A stretch of 64,000 bases of DNA from Vibrio sp. UBA2441 (GTDB lineage: Bacteria; Pseudomonadota; Gammaproteobacteria; Enterobacterales; Vibrionaceae): positions 110,559 through 174,558 of the forward strand of contig DDQN01000092.1 in NCBI GenBank assembly GCA_002342685.1, in the 5' to 3' direction. A program made the translations under genes and the position numbers. This document shows positions 8,570-18,026 of the stretch, one piece after another (the stretch's first letter is position 1; every line of letters begins with the position of its first letter). The notes under the pieces are model-generated. The model ran no database searches, had not been told where the DNA came from, and saw nothing but the letters and a program-made list of their open reading frames with translations.

Positions 8570-8591
8570 CTACTAAAAAGGTAGGTATATC

Positions 8592-10868
8592 ATGGCAGAG
8601 CAATTTGCTAAAGCTTGGGAAGGTTTTGCTGAAGGTGACTGGCAAAACGAAGTTAACGTACGTGACTTTATTCAAAAGAACTATGCACCTTATGAAGGTG
8701 ACGAGTCTTTCCTAGTTTCTGAAGGTACTGAAGCGACTAACGCGCTTTGGGCAAAGGTAATGGAAGGCATCAAACAGGAAAACACCACTCACGCTCCTGT
8801 GGATTTCGATACTTCGCTTATCTCTACCATCACTGCACACGATGCTGGCTATATCAACAAAGACCTAGAAACAATTGTTGGTCTACAAACTGATGCTCCT
8901 CTTAAGCGTGCGATTATCCCTAATGGTGGTATTCGTATGGTTGAAGGTTCATGCAAAGCATACGATCGTGAACTTGACCCTATGGTCAACAAAATCTATT
9001 CAGAGTACCGTAAAACGCACAATGCTGGCGTTTTCGATATCTATACTCCAGATATCCTGGCTTGTCGTAAGTCTGGTGTTCTTACTGGTCTTCCAGATGC
9101 TTACGGCCGTGGCCGCATCATCGGTGACTACCGCCGCGTAGCACTATATGGTATTGACTTCCTAATGAAGGACAAGCTTGCACAGTTCACTTCTCTTCAA
9201 GAGAGATTTGAGAATGGTGAAGAGCTTGAAATGACGATGCAACTTCGCGAAGAAATCGCAGAACAACATCGTGCACTTGGTCAAATCAAGAAAATGGCAG
9301 CTAAATATGGCTGTGACGTTTCAGCTCCTGCGACAACAGCTCAAGAAGCCATTCAGTGGACTTACTTTGGCTACCTAGCAGCAGTTAAATCTCAAAACGG
9401 TGCTGCAATGTCTCTTGGTCGTACTTCGACTTTCCTAGACATCTTCATCGAGCGTGATATCGCAGCTGGTACTATCACTGAAGCACAAGCTCAGGAAATG
9501 ATTGACCATTTCGTAATGAAACTGCGTATGGTTCGTTTCCTACGTACTCCTGAGTATGATGAGCTATTCTCTGGTGACCCAATCTGGGCAACAGAATCAA
9601 TGGGTGGTATGGGTATTGATGGACGTACACTAGTAACACGTTCTAACTTCCGTTTCCTAAACAGCCTATATACTATGGGTCCAAGCCCAGAGCCGAACAT
9701 TACGGTTCTTTGGTCTGAGCAACTTCCTGACGGATTTAAGCGCTTTTGTGCAAAAGTATCTATTGATACTTCTTCAATCCAGTACGAAAACGATGATCTA
9801 ATGCGCCCAGACATGGAGTCTGATGACTACGCCATCGCATGTTGTGTTTCACCAATGATTGTTGGTAAACAAATGCAGTTCTTCGGTGCACGTGCAAACC
9901 TTGCTAAAACTATGCTTTACACCATCAACGGTGGTGTTGATGAGAAGTCTAAAGCTCAGGTTGGTCCTAAGATGGAAAGAATCTCATCTGATGTTCTTTC
10001 ATACGACGAACTTTGGGGCAAGATGGACCACTTCATGGATTGGCTTGCTAAGCAGTATGTGACTGCACTAAACAGCATCCATTACATGCACGACAAGTAC
10101 AGCTACGAAGCGTCACTAATGGCTCTTCATGACCGTGACGTATTCCGTACTATGGCTTGCGGTATTGCTGGTCTTTCTGTTGCTGCTGACTCATTGTCTG
10201 CTATTAAATACGCAACAGTAAAACCTGTTCGTGACGAAGACGGTTTGGCTATCGATTTTGAAATCGAAGGTGATTATCCTAAATTTGGTAACAATGACCC
10301 ACGCGTTGATGATATCGCATGTGAACTTGTTTCTGTATTCATGGAAAAAATTCGCAAACTTAAGACTTACCGAAACGCGACTCCTACTCAGTCTATCCTT
10401 ACTATCACATCTAACGTGGTATATGGTAAGAAGACTGGTAACACGCCTGACGGTCGTCGCGCTGGTGCTCCATTTGCTCCAGGTGCAAACCCAATGCACG
10501 GTCGTGATGAAAAAGGTGCGGTTGCATCGCTAACATCTGTAGGTAAACTACCGTTTGCTGATGCGAAAGATGGTATCTCTTATACTTTCTCTATCGTACC
10601 AAACGCACTTGGTAAAGATGACGTGGCTCAAAAAGCTAACCTTGCTGGACTAATGGATGGTTACTTCCACCATGAAATTGGCATTGAAGGTGGTCAGCAC
10701 CTTAACGTTAACGTTCTTAACCGCGAAACGCTTGAAGACGCAGTTAAGCACCCTGAGAAATACCCTCAGCTAACGATTCGTGTATCTGGTTACGCTGTAC
10801 GCTTTAACTCATTAACAACTGAGCAACAAGCCGACGTAATCGCACGTACATTTACTGAATCTCTATAA
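8592..10868 (+). CDS. pflB: Pyruvate formate-lyase (formate C-acetyltransferase)
   Basis: This cytoplasmic glycyl-radical enzyme converts pyruvate and CoA to acetyl-CoA and formate during fermentation. The product has 758 residues against 760 in Escherichia coli. The adjacent catalytic cysteines are in IACCVSPM near residue 417, and the radical glycine is in RVSGYAVRF at about residue 733. The N-terminal FAKAWEGFAEGDWQ is typical of PflB and not of the choline or glycerol lyases. An AGGTAGG ribosome site precedes the ATG. The activase gene pflA lies 2.2 kb downstream beyond a chemoreceptor gene on the other strand. No focA formate channel is adjacent. Confidence 0.98.
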   Translation: MAEQFAKAWEGFAEGDWQNEVNVRDFIQKNYAPYEGDESFLVSEGTEATNALWAKVMEGIKQENTTHAPVDFDTSLISTITAHDAGYINKDLETIVGLQTDAPLKRAIIPNGGIRMVEGSCKAYDRELDPMVNKIYSEYRKTHNAGVFDIYTPDILACRKSGVLTGLPDAYGRGRIIGDYRRVALYGIDFLMKDKLAQFTSLQERFENGEELEMTMQLREEIAEQHRALGQIKKMAAKYGCDVSAPATTAQEAIQWTYFGYLAAVKSQNGAAMSLGRTSTFLDIFIERDIAAGTITEAQAQEMIDHFVMKLRMVRFLRTPEYDELFSGDPIWATESMGGMGIDGRTLVTRSNFRFLNSLYTMGPSPEPNITVLWSEQLPDGFKRFCAKVSIDTSSIQYENDDLMRPDMESDDYAIACCVSPMIVGKQMQFFGARANLAKTMLYTINGGVDEKSKAQVGPKMERISSDVLSYDELWGKMDHFMDWLAKQYVTALNSIHYMHDKYSYEASLMALHDRDVFRTMACGIAGLSVAADSLSAIKYATVKPVRDEDGLAIDFEIEGDYPKFGNNDPRVDDIACELVSVFMEKIRKLKTYRNATPTQSILTITSNVVYGKKTGNTPDGRRAGAPFAPGANPMHGRDEKGAVASLTSVGKLPFADAKDGISYTFSIVPNALGKDDVAQKANLAGLMDGYFHHEIGIEGGQHLNVNVLNRETLEDAVKHPEKYPQLTIRVSGYAVRFNSLTTEQQADVIARTFTESL

Positions 10869-10891
10869 TTGAGACTAATCAGTAAATAGAT

Positions 10892-10921
10892 AAAAGCCCC
10901 ATTTTGTATGGGGCTTTTTTA
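10892..10921. terminator. Terminator after pflB
   Basis: AAAAGCCCC pairs with GGGGCTTTT across a 9-nt loop, with a T-run on the plus side and TTTTATC on the minus side. It can serve both pflB and the convergent chemoreceptor gene. Confidence 0.88.
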
Positions 10922-10951
10922 CATCTGTACTTTCTTAAGCATATGTAAATA

Positions 10952-12832
10952 TTAGAGCGAAAAGTTCTGGCATTTCTGATTCAACATTGTTGAATGCTGA
11001 TCAACAACTTGACTAATTTGCTTCAGTTGCTGGTTACTACCCTCGATTGTCCCCATCGACGTCGATATCTGAGCCATGCTATCGGCCATAGACTGGCTAG
11101 TTGTCGCTAATTCACGAATAGATCCTAGAATGACATCAGTTTGACTACTTGCTTCTTCCGCTTTTTCAGTAATGTCAATCAAGGCTTTTACTGCATCATT
11201 ACCTCGTTCTCTACCGATATTCATCGATTTTTCTGACTTTCCGATAGTCTGAATGACTTCTGCGCTTTCTTTTTTCAAGGTATCTATTGTTCCAGAAATA
11301 TCAGCCACCGCATCTACTGTACGTACCGCTAAGCTCCTAACCTCATCGGCAACAACTGCAAACCCTCGTCCTTGGTCTCCCGCTCTTGCTGCTTCTATTG
11401 CTGCATTGAGCGCTAATAAATTCGTCTGTTCTGCAATATCATTAATAATGGCCATGACCGAATCAATTTTACCGGATGCAGTTTCCAGCTGGTTGATATG
11501 TCCCTTAGCGTTGGCCAAAATTGTGCTAACTTCTTCGATCGATTCAATGGCCAGAGTAACAACCTTACCTCCTTCTGCGGCTGTCTGAGTTGATGATTTA
11601 CTCATTTGTGCCACATGCTCCAGACTGCCCGAGACTTCATTTGTTGTAACACTGATCTCTTCTGTCGCAGACGCCAGAACTTGCGTTTGACCAACCACTT
11701 CTGACTGACTAAGCACAACATTATCAATACCCACATTTAAGTCTTGAGCATTTTCCGATAACGCATCGCTATTACTCTGAACTTCACGAACTAACTCACC
11801 TAAATTTTCGCACGTCTGGTTGAAGGCGATAGCCAGACGATTAAACTCATTGTTAGTATTGCCCGTAACGGCCAGTCGTTCAGCCAGATTTCCCGTCGAC
11901 ATAGACTCTAGAGCTCTGTTTGTTTCGCTTAACGCCTTGGTCAAGGAAAGTGCAAGAGTAACAAAGATGATAATGGCAACGAGAGCAAGCACACCACATG
12001 CTACCAATACTGACCATTGGGTAATCTGTGCTGAGCTTGCCGCGCTGTCTTGATAAGATAAATTTATTGTTGCAAGTTGTTCTGATATTTGACTGACTAC
12101 AGCCAATACTTCACCCTGACTGGAATACATTTGAGATTCAATATCACCCAGTTGACCCGACAATACTGCTACCTGTTCAAAGGTTTTTGCAAAAGATTCT
12201 AACTCTTTCTCATAAAGGTCTAACATCGCATAGGTATTAGACATATTGGCAAATCCAAATTTCGCCCTGTTAAATAATTTTAAATTCTTCTCATTTGGAC
12301 TAAGCAGGTAGTTTTGTTGCGCTTTTACCATGGCCTGAAAATCCGAATTTAATGTCACCATGCCTGTCTCAGCTATCTTTTGCTCAATCACGTTAGCAAT
12401 ATCTTTCAACTTGGCCAGTTTTCCATCATCGGCATTAAATCCCAACTCTGCTTTCAGCTCTAGCCAGGGCACTAGTGATTCGTGGTAACCATTAATGGCA
12501 CTTTTCAACGCAGTAGCACTTCTTGGAGATACCACATCCGTTAAGTAAACATGGTTTTTCTCTGCCCGCTTCTGGATATGATTTAAATCAGCCTTTACTT
12601 GCGAAATTTTGTCGCGGCCCATGCTTGGAAGTTCACTGCCCAACTTAAGCAAGCTAATCTCTGTCTGTTTAATATCTGCAGAGCCTTTATATACATCGCC
12701 ACTAAGTTTATATTGATGAGTCATCTGGTTTAAACTGGTCGCGGTAAACACTGCGAGGCCTATAAATCCAACGCACAATATCACTAAAAAAAACCATATT
12801 TTTTGCTTTAGAGAGATAGAAAACCAATTCAT
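10952..12832 (-). CDS. Methyl-accepting chemotaxis protein with long helical sensor
   Basis: The product is a 626-residue transmembrane chemoreceptor. Membrane segments lie at about residues 11-31 and 273-296, enclosing some 240 mostly helical residues. That size is close to the helical bimodular sensor class known to bind organic acids; this class call is inferred from length and composition. HAMP follows at about 300-350. The signalling domain holds the conserved tip IAEQTNLLALNAAIEAARAG and the GRGFAVVADEVRSLA segment. The gene lies between pflB and pflA on the opposite strand, interrupting the pfl pair. There is no C-terminal pentapeptide tether for CheR/CheB; it ends in NFSL. Confidence 0.93.
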   Translation of the reverse strand: MNWFSISLKQKIWFFLVILCVGFIGLAVFTATSLNQMTHQYKLSGDVYKGSADIKQTEISLLKLGSELPSMGRDKISQVKADLNHIQKRAEKNHVYLTDVVSPRSATALKSAINGYHESLVPWLELKAELGFNADDGKLAKLKDIANVIEQKIAETGMVTLNSDFQAMVKAQQNYLLSPNEKNLKLFNRAKFGFANMSNTYAMLDLYEKELESFAKTFEQVAVLSGQLGDIESQMYSSQGEVLAVVSQISEQLATINLSYQDSAASSAQITQWSVLVACGVLALVAIIIFVTLALSLTKALSETNRALESMSTGNLAERLAVTGNTNNEFNRLAIAFNQTCENLGELVREVQSNSDALSENAQDLNVGIDNVVLSQSEVVGQTQVLASATEEISVTTNEVSGSLEHVAQMSKSSTQTAAEGGKVVTLAIESIEEVSTILANAKGHINQLETASGKIDSVMAIINDIAEQTNLLALNAAIEAARAGDQGRGFAVVADEVRSLAVRTVDAVADISGTIDTLKKESAEVIQTIGKSEKSMNIGRERGNDAVKALIDITEKAEEASSQTDVILGSIRELATTSQSMADSMAQISTSMGTIEGSNQQLKQISQVVDQHSTMLNQKCQNFSL

Positions 12833-13071
12833 AACAACCTCTTACTTACATCTGTAGCATTTTATTAACATGTGAGATTTATAATTTACATCTTCATTCT
12901 TAATAATGATAGTTTTATCTTTTATAACTATAGAAGAACTAAACGAATTTTCGTTCTAATCCGCATTTCCTCTAATTATGAAGAAAACATACGGTTCTAC
13001 AGAAACTTGGTCTATTTAATGGGCGTTAATTGTAATAAAATGACGGTAATTAATTACTCTGAGAAAAGCAT

Positions 13072-13812
13072 ATGTCAGTTACTGGTCGTATCCATTCCTA
13101 CGAGTCCTGTGGCACGGTTGATGGCCCAGGGATCCGCTTTATCGTTTTCTTGCAAGGCTGCTTAATGCGCTGCATGTATTGTCACAATCGAGATACATGG
13201 GACACTCATGGTGGAAAAGAAGTCAGTGTCGAAGAGATCATCAACGAAGCCAAGTCCTATAGACATTTTATGAAAGCTTCCGGTGGGGGGATTACCTGTT
13301 CAGGAGGTGAAGCAATGCTTCAACCTGAATTTGTTCGTGATTTTTTCCGAGCAGCTCAAGCAGAGGGTATACATACTTGTCTGGATACCAATGGTTATAT
13401 TCGTAAGCATACTGAAGTAGTCGACCAAGTACTTGAAGCATCTGATCTTGTTATGCTGGACATTAAGCATATGAAAGATGAAATTCATCAAGACTTTATC
13501 GGCGTTTCCAACAGACGTACTTTAGATTTTGCTCGCTACTTACACAAAATAGGTCAACCAACCTGGATTCGGTATGTCATTGTTCCTGGTTACACCGATG
13601 ATGATGAGTCCGCACACATGCTCGGTGAGTTTATTAAAGATATGGACAATATTGAAAAAGTTGAACTGTTGCCATATCACAAACTAGGTGCCCATAAATG
13701 GGAAGCTCTTGGTCATGATTATCCGCTGGAAGGGGTCAATCCGCCAAGCAAAGAAACTATGGATAATATGGTCGAAATACTGAGTCAATACGTCGACAAC
13801 GTAAAGTACTAA
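13072..13812 (+). CDS. pflA: Pyruvate formate-lyase activating enzyme
   Basis: This radical SAM enzyme installs the glycyl radical on PflB. Its 246 residues equal the Escherichia coli length. The Fe-S ligands are the CLMRCMYC pattern (CX3CX2C) near residue 30, followed by HNRDTWD, a GGG-type motif at ASGGGITCSGGE for SAM binding, and DTNGY. Translation starts at the ATG that gives MSVTGRIHS, the conserved N-terminus. The following gene yfbU starts 51 bp later on the same strand and may be cotranscribed. Confidence 0.97.
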   Translation: MSVTGRIHSYESCGTVDGPGIRFIVFLQGCLMRCMYCHNRDTWDTHGGKEVSVEEIINEAKSYRHFMKASGGGITCSGGEAMLQPEFVRDFFRAAQAEGIHTCLDTNGYIRKHTEVVDQVLEASDLVMLDIKHMKDEIHQDFIGVSNRRTLDFARYLHKIGQPTWIRYVIVPGYTDDDESAHMLGEFIKDMDNIEKVELLPYHKLGAHKWEALGHDYPLEGVNPPSKETMDNMVEILSQYVDNVKY

Positions 13813-13863
13813 CAAACTATCTAGTCATTACAAATTTAAAACTAAAATTATTAGAGGTCCATT

Positions 13864-14364
13864 ATGGAAATGACAAATGCTCAACGCTTAATCCTTTCAA
13901 ATCAGTACTATCTTATGTCTCAGCTCAATCCTGAGAGCAGCAATAAGTATAAGCGCTTACAAACCATCGTTGAACGTGGTTACGCACTTCAGATGCGCGA
14001 ATTGGATAAGGAGTTTGGTAAGATTTCTGAAGAAGAGTGTCGTGAAATAATTAATATCATGGAAATGTACCACGCCATGCAAGAGTCTTATAGAATGCTG
14101 AAAAACGACGACCAATCGAATGTAGACGAACGTCGCTTACAGTTCTTAGGTTTTGATATTGCAAGTGAACACCAATTAGTAAACTATGTTCGTTTCTTGG
14201 TCGACTCCGAAGGCTTATACCCTCAATTTGATAAAGCCGATCATCATTTCAACGCGCAAATGCCAATGCTTGATAAATATCGTCGCATGCTTACTACTTG
14301 GCGTAACTGCCCTCGCCAGTATCATTTGTCATCTTCCGAGTTTATTCAAATTTTCAATGCGTAA
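13864..14364 (+). CDS. yfbU: YfbU family protein
   Basis: The product is a small cytoplasmic protein of 166 residues with the YfbU pattern: MTNAQRLILSNQYYLMS near the N-terminus, YALQMRELDKEFG, and a C-terminal TTWRNCPRQYHLSSSEF. The family is conserved in enterics and vibrios, and its molecular role is not established. A clear ribosome site (AGAGGTC) precedes the ATG. The gene sits directly after pflA and ends in an intrinsic terminator, so the two probably form a short operon. Confidence 0.92.
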   Translation: MEMTNAQRLILSNQYYLMSQLNPESSNKYKRLQTIVERGYALQMRELDKEFGKISEEECREIINIMEMYHAMQESYRMLKNDDQSNVDERRLQFLGFDIASEHQLVNYVRFLVDSEGLYPQFDKADHHFNAQMPMLDKYRRMLTTWRNCPRQYHLSSSEFIQIFNA

Positions 14365-14420
14365 TTACGTAGTACTTTAATAACTGTCTATTTAACAACG
14401 CATAAATAATGACTGTATAA

Positions 14421-14446
14421 AAGGTTGCCAGCGGCAGCCTTTTTTA
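14421..14446 (+). terminator. Intrinsic terminator after yfbU
   Basis: AAGGTTGCC pairs with GGCAGCCTT (one G-U pair) across a 3-nt loop, followed by six T. Confidence 0.85.
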
Positions 14447-14461
14447 ATTTTATATGGATAT

Positions 14462-14495
14462 AAAACAAAAAATGAGGCCTCACTGAGACCCCATT
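14462..14495 (-). terminator. Intrinsic terminator after the ethanolamine permease gene
   Basis: Read on the minus strand, AATGGGGTCTC pairs with GAGGCCTCATT (two G-U pairs) over a 3-nt loop and is followed by TTTTTTGTTTT. Confidence 0.85.
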
Positions 14496-14522
14496 TTTAT
14501 TAACTTACACAATTAGAAGAAC

Positions 14523-15947
14523 TTAATCGCCCAATTCTGCTTCTGCTTTAAAGATTGCTTCAAACTCTTCTTCCGCAGTATGTTGAGACACTTCTTTATG
14601 TTTAAACACAAAGTAGTAAACCATACCTAATGCGTATAATCCGACAGCCCAAAATGCGGCCGTTGCGTCATATACAAAACAAGAAGTTAATGCTAGTAAA
14701 GACAGGATAACCGTGATCCAAGGAGTGATAATACCGCCTGGAGTTTTATAAGGACGCTCTAGATCTGGTTCATTTTTTCTTAACAAGATATGGCTATATG
14801 CCTGTAGCGCATAGGAAATCGTAGCACCAAATACCGCGATCATAATCATACGGTCGCCTTCACCCGTTAACGAAGCAAGGAAGCCAACAATGCCCGGAAC
14901 AATCAGTGCCCATGCAGGTACTTTACGTTTTCCTGTTAAAGACAAGAATGCTGGTAAGTAACCTGCTCTAGAAAGAGCAAATACCAAGCGGCTATAACCG
15001 TAAATAATTGAGAAGAACGATGCAATCAGACCCGTTAAACCAACAACGTTTACGAAGTTAGCTAACATAGAGTCCTGACCATGAACCGCACGTAATGCAT
15101 CAACCAACGGCGCTGCATATCCTGCCGTCGCATTTGCACCTGCCGCACCAGGGACAAGGAACATTACAAGCACAGCTGAAACCAATAGGAATATCATGGC
15201 TCCAATGATACCTCTAGGCATATCTTTGGCAGGATCTTTTGCTTCTTCCGCCGCTAATGGAACCCCTTCAACCGCTAGGAATAACCACATACCAAATGGC
15301 AACGCAGCCCATACACCACTCCAGCCTTGAGGAAGGAATGTCGTTGAACCTGCAACAGCCGGGTTTGCCGGGATATCAAAAAGGTTAGCCACTTCAAAGT
15401 ATGGAATCAATCCAAATGCTGTTGCAATAATCGCGACTACCGCCAAGGCTGTAATAACGAGCATGATACGTAGAGCTTCACCAGCACCGATCAAATGGAT
15501 ACCGATAAATATGGCATAAAATACCGCATAAACCGTTGGGCCATTCCAGCCAACCAACGCTTCAAGGTATCCTCCAATAAAGATAACAATTGCCGCTGGA
15601 GCTATCGCATATTCAAGCAAAACTGCAAGCCCAGTCGCATAACCACCAACCGGTCCCATTACTTTACGAGCAAAACTATATCCCCCGCCCGCTGTCGGTA
15701 TTGCTGCTGACATTTCTGCCAGAGAAAGCACCAACGTTAAATACATAATCCCCATCAAGATAGAGGCGATTAACATCCCACCCCAACCAGCAGTGGCGAT
15801 ACCAAAGTTCCACCCTGCGTAGTCACCAGAAATAACGTAAGACACACCTAACGTAGCAAGCAAGAACCAGCCAGCAACTCCTTTTTTGAGCTGGCGTTCG
15901 TGCATAAACTCCGAGGTACCAAATTCACTTGCTTTATCTTCAGACAT
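14523..15947 (-). CDS. eat: Ethanolamine permease (APC family)
   Basis: This is a twelve-segment inner-membrane amino acid/polyamine/organocation transporter of 474 residues. SAAIPTAGGGYSFARKVMGP is the APC signature around residues 80-100, and FLAVEGVPLAAEEAKDP is typical of the ethanolamine permease branch. It imports ethanolamine for the adjacent eut operon, and its position at the end of that operon is strong context for the substrate. It is separated from the pduT-like gene by 164 bp containing a 10-bp inverted repeat, so it may have its own promoter. It replaces EutH, which is missing from the operon. Confidence 0.9.
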   Translation of the reverse strand: MSEDKASEFGTSEFMHERQLKKGVAGWFLLATLGVSYVISGDYAGWNFGIATAGWGGMLIASILMGIMYLTLVLSLAEMSAAIPTAGGGYSFARKVMGPVGGYATGLAVLLEYAIAPAAIVIFIGGYLEALVGWNGPTVYAVFYAIFIGIHLIGAGEALRIMLVITALAVVAIIATAFGLIPYFEVANLFDIPANPAVAGSTTFLPQGWSGVWAALPFGMWLFLAVEGVPLAAEEAKDPAKDMPRGIIGAMIFLLVSAVLVMFLVPGAAGANATAGYAAPLVDALRAVHGQDSMLANFVNVVGLTGLIASFFSIIYGYSRLVFALSRAGYLPAFLSLTGKRKVPAWALIVPGIVGFLASLTGEGDRMIMIAVFGATISYALQAYSHILLRKNEPDLERPYKTPGGIITPWITVILSLLALTSCFVYDATAAFWAVGLYALGMVYYFVFKHKEVSQHTAEEEFEAIFKAEAELGD

Positions 15948-15974
15948 AAGCCACCCGTATGATTTTTTTATGTA

Positions 15975-16002
15975 ACTCAGCAGTTCAAACCGACTGCTGA
16001 GT
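15975..16002. promoter_or_regulatory. Perfect inverted repeat upstream of the permease gene
   Basis: ACTCAGCAGT and ACTGCTGAGT form a perfect 10-bp inverted repeat around 8 nt. It lies 28 bp before the permease start codon in the pduT-eat gap. No T-run follows on the minus strand, so an operator or leader hairpin is more likely than a terminator. Confidence 0.5.
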
Positions 16003-16111
16003 GAATTAACGCATTAGTCCTAATGTAGGGTATGGATTAATACGTCCCTTTTTATCTGACATACTGCTTTTTCTATATTTATTTTTTAATGATTAAACCT
16101 TGTGTTGCTCC

Positions 16112-16672
16112 TTAAACTTTATCTGCCAATATTTCTTGACGCGGCTGGGCGATGACTACTTTATCTACGAGTAATCCCTTGTGCTTAATGCGTTCCGCAC
16201 CTGCCTCTACCGCTGCTGTTACAGACGCTACGTCCCCGGTTAAAGTGACATATCCTTTGCCTCCAATGGCCATCGCCATATGAACCTCTAATAACTCAAC
16301 ATTTGCCGCTTTCACTGCTGCATCTGCCGCCTCCACAATAGATGCCACCGAAAATGTTTCAATAATTCCGAGCGCATCTGTACGCTCAACCAAACGAGTT
16401 CCAGAAATCGCAGGAAAGACATCCTCATGAACGTTAGAGATAATAAGGTCGTCGACAACTTCTGGACCGCCTGCAACCATTCCTGCTTCAACGGATGCGT
16501 TGACCGCAGCAACATCACCACAAATCATGACCATAAACTTGCCCGGACAGATACTGCGGTTAAAGATAATTTCAACCTGGGCCGCTTTTAGCATGGCATC
16601 AGCCACAAAGTACCCTCTGGCGATAGAATTCAGCTCGACACATCCAATTGCATTCATCATATTTCTACTCAT
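16112..16672 (-). CDS. pduT: PduT-like tandem-BMC shell protein with Fe-S cysteine
   Basis: This microcompartment shell protein of 186 residues is made of two fused BMC domains (about residues 6-90 and 98-180) and forms pseudohexameric trimers. The first domain holds SICPGKF with Cys42 at the place where PduT binds a [4Fe-4S] cluster in the central pore. The second starts with ALGIIETFSVASIVEAAD, like PduT. It follows pduS with no gap (TAG then ATG); internal ATGs at 16660 and 16657 may be the real starts. In the propanediol system PduT docks the PduS reductase, so electron passage across the shell is predicted. It occupies the place where enteric eut operons carry eutK. Confidence 0.9.
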   Translation of the reverse strand: MSRNMMNAIGCVELNSIARGYFVADAMLKAAQVEIIFNRSICPGKFMVMICGDVAAVNASVEAGMVAGGPEVVDDLIISNVHEDVFPAISGTRLVERTDALGIIETFSVASIVEAADAAVKAANVELLEVHMAMAIGGKGYVTLTGDVASVTAAVEAGAERIKHKGLLVDKVVIAQPRQEILADKV

Positions 16673-18016
16673 CTATTTCTTTATCACTACATACTGATCG
16701 GTAACAGAAGCTATCTTGCCTTCGATGCTAGCGTGTATATTGACACTCAGGGCGTCATTCGGCGCGACACCAATGACCTGTCCTACATTCACACTGTCGC
16801 CCACTTTTACATTAGCCTGCGCTGGTGCTCCAATGTGCTGTTTAAGTGGAATAGTCACTTGATTAAACGCTAGGTTGTCGTCCAAAACCTTGGCTTCTGT
16901 CTTGCTGTATTGAACCAAGCCTAATCGCTGAATAAGCCTCTTAGTTGGCACGCCTCGATAATCTCTCATCGGGTGTACATCGACCGTTTTGGATTGAAGT
17001 TGCTCCGGAGTCATGAGCTTTCCCTCCTCACGCAAATCGCGTTTGGTGGTAACACACATGTTTCTTGGATCGAGTCCCTCTGGGCATGACCACATTGAAC
17101 AAAGGTTACATTCACTGCATGCCTGAGCCGACAATGAATAAGTCTCACTATTTGGACCTGATGTTTGCAGAGCGCGCATTACTAAGTGAGGTTTAATAGG
17201 GTATCCCAACATATGTCTTGGGCACATTGATGTACACAAGCTACATTGATCACAAGCCGCTTTTCCAATACGTCGATACGCTTCTTCCGGCATAGTTTTC
17301 TTAATAGCCAGAGAAGATGATTTAGGGATCACAATAAAACCACTTGAAAGGCGAGTTATTGGTTGATCTAATGAATCCACCACTCCGCCCATCATAGGCC
17401 CCCCATCAATGATGATGTAGTCATCACATGTGGTTCCTCCTGCCACCTCAAGCGCATCCGCAACGGAAATACCAACAGGTAACCAAGCTGTATATGGCTT
17501 TTTCACTTCTCCATGCACGGTAACCATGGTGTGAGTCACGGGTTTATCCGTCGCAGCGCGAAATATATTGATATAAGACTCTGAGTTCTGCACCAATACA
17601 CCAATGTCTTTCGGCAATCCACCAGACGGAACTCGTTTCCCCGTTGCTTCATATATCAGTTCTATTTCATCACCAGCGGGATACACGTCCCGCATTTGCA
17701 GAACACTGAATTCTTCAGGTTGTGCCAGTCGTTGTATCGCTTGTTCAACAATATCAATGGTATCTTGATGCTTATCCTTGATACCGATAATTGCTTTGGT
17801 TGCACCTGTATGTTTCATTGCCAGCAACATGCCACCAAGCATTTCATCAGCCCAGAGCTGCATAACAACCTGATCTTTGTTTAATAAAGGTTCGCATTCC
17901 GCCCCATTAGCAAGTACAAGCTCGACCTTACAATCCAGCTTTACATAGGTAGGAAAACCAGCGCCTCCTGCTCCAACAACACCAGCGCTTCTGACTTTAT
18001 CTAAAAATGAGCTCAT
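16673..18016 (-). CDS. pduS: PduS-like cobalamin reductase (RnfC-like flavo-Fe-S protein)
   Basis: In its 447 residues a GAGGAGFPT-containing nucleotide/flavin site is near residue 14. A GGLPKDIGVLVQN motif is near 150, and an SLBB-type region comes next. The two ferredoxin-like cysteine groups are CDQCSLCTSMCPRHMLGYP and CSECNLCSMWSCPEGLD, each suited to one [4Fe-4S]. A short barrel-sandwich-like C-terminus ends the protein. PduS reduces cob(III)alamin for adenosylation inside the propanediol microcompartment. Here it would feed EutT instead of PduO, since EutT is the only adenosyltransferase in the operon. That pairing is inference. Confidence 0.92.
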   Translation of the reverse strand: MSSFLDKVRSAGVVGAGGAGFPTYVKLDCKVELVLANGAECEPLLNKDQVVMQLWADEMLGGMLLAMKHTGATKAIIGIKDKHQDTIDIVEQAIQRLAQPEEFSVLQMRDVYPAGDEIELIYEATGKRVPSGGLPKDIGVLVQNSESYINIFRAATDKPVTHTMVTVHGEVKKPYTAWLPVGISVADALEVAGGTTCDDYIIIDGGPMMGGVVDSLDQPITRLSSGFIVIPKSSSLAIKKTMPEEAYRRIGKAACDQCSLCTSMCPRHMLGYPIKPHLVMRALQTSGPNSETYSLSAQACSECNLCSMWSCPEGLDPRNMCVTTKRDLREEGKLMTPEQLQSKTVDVHPMRDYRGVPTKRLIQRLGLVQYSKTEAKVLDDNLAFNQVTIPLKQHIGAPAQANVKVGDSVNVGQVIGVAPNDALSVNIHASIEGKIASVTDQYVVIKK

Positions 18017-18026
18017 CGTACGTGCC

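Noticed and set aside
8352..8591. ZTP (pfl-type) riboswitch before pflB
   Set aside because: The conserved ZTP riboswitch core sequences are not present; the hairpins seen are different.
9491..9814. Reading frame opposite pflB, and other long frames opposite or out of phase with genes
   Set aside because: They follow the codon structure of the real genes, lack ribosome sites, and encode low-information or cysteine/arginine-rich peptides.
8592..10868. Glycyl-radical enzyme of a choline or propanediol microcompartment
   Set aside because: The N-terminus, length, adjacent Cys-Cys and the RVSGYAVRF radical site match pyruvate formate-lyase, and the activase has no ferredoxin insert typical of the others.
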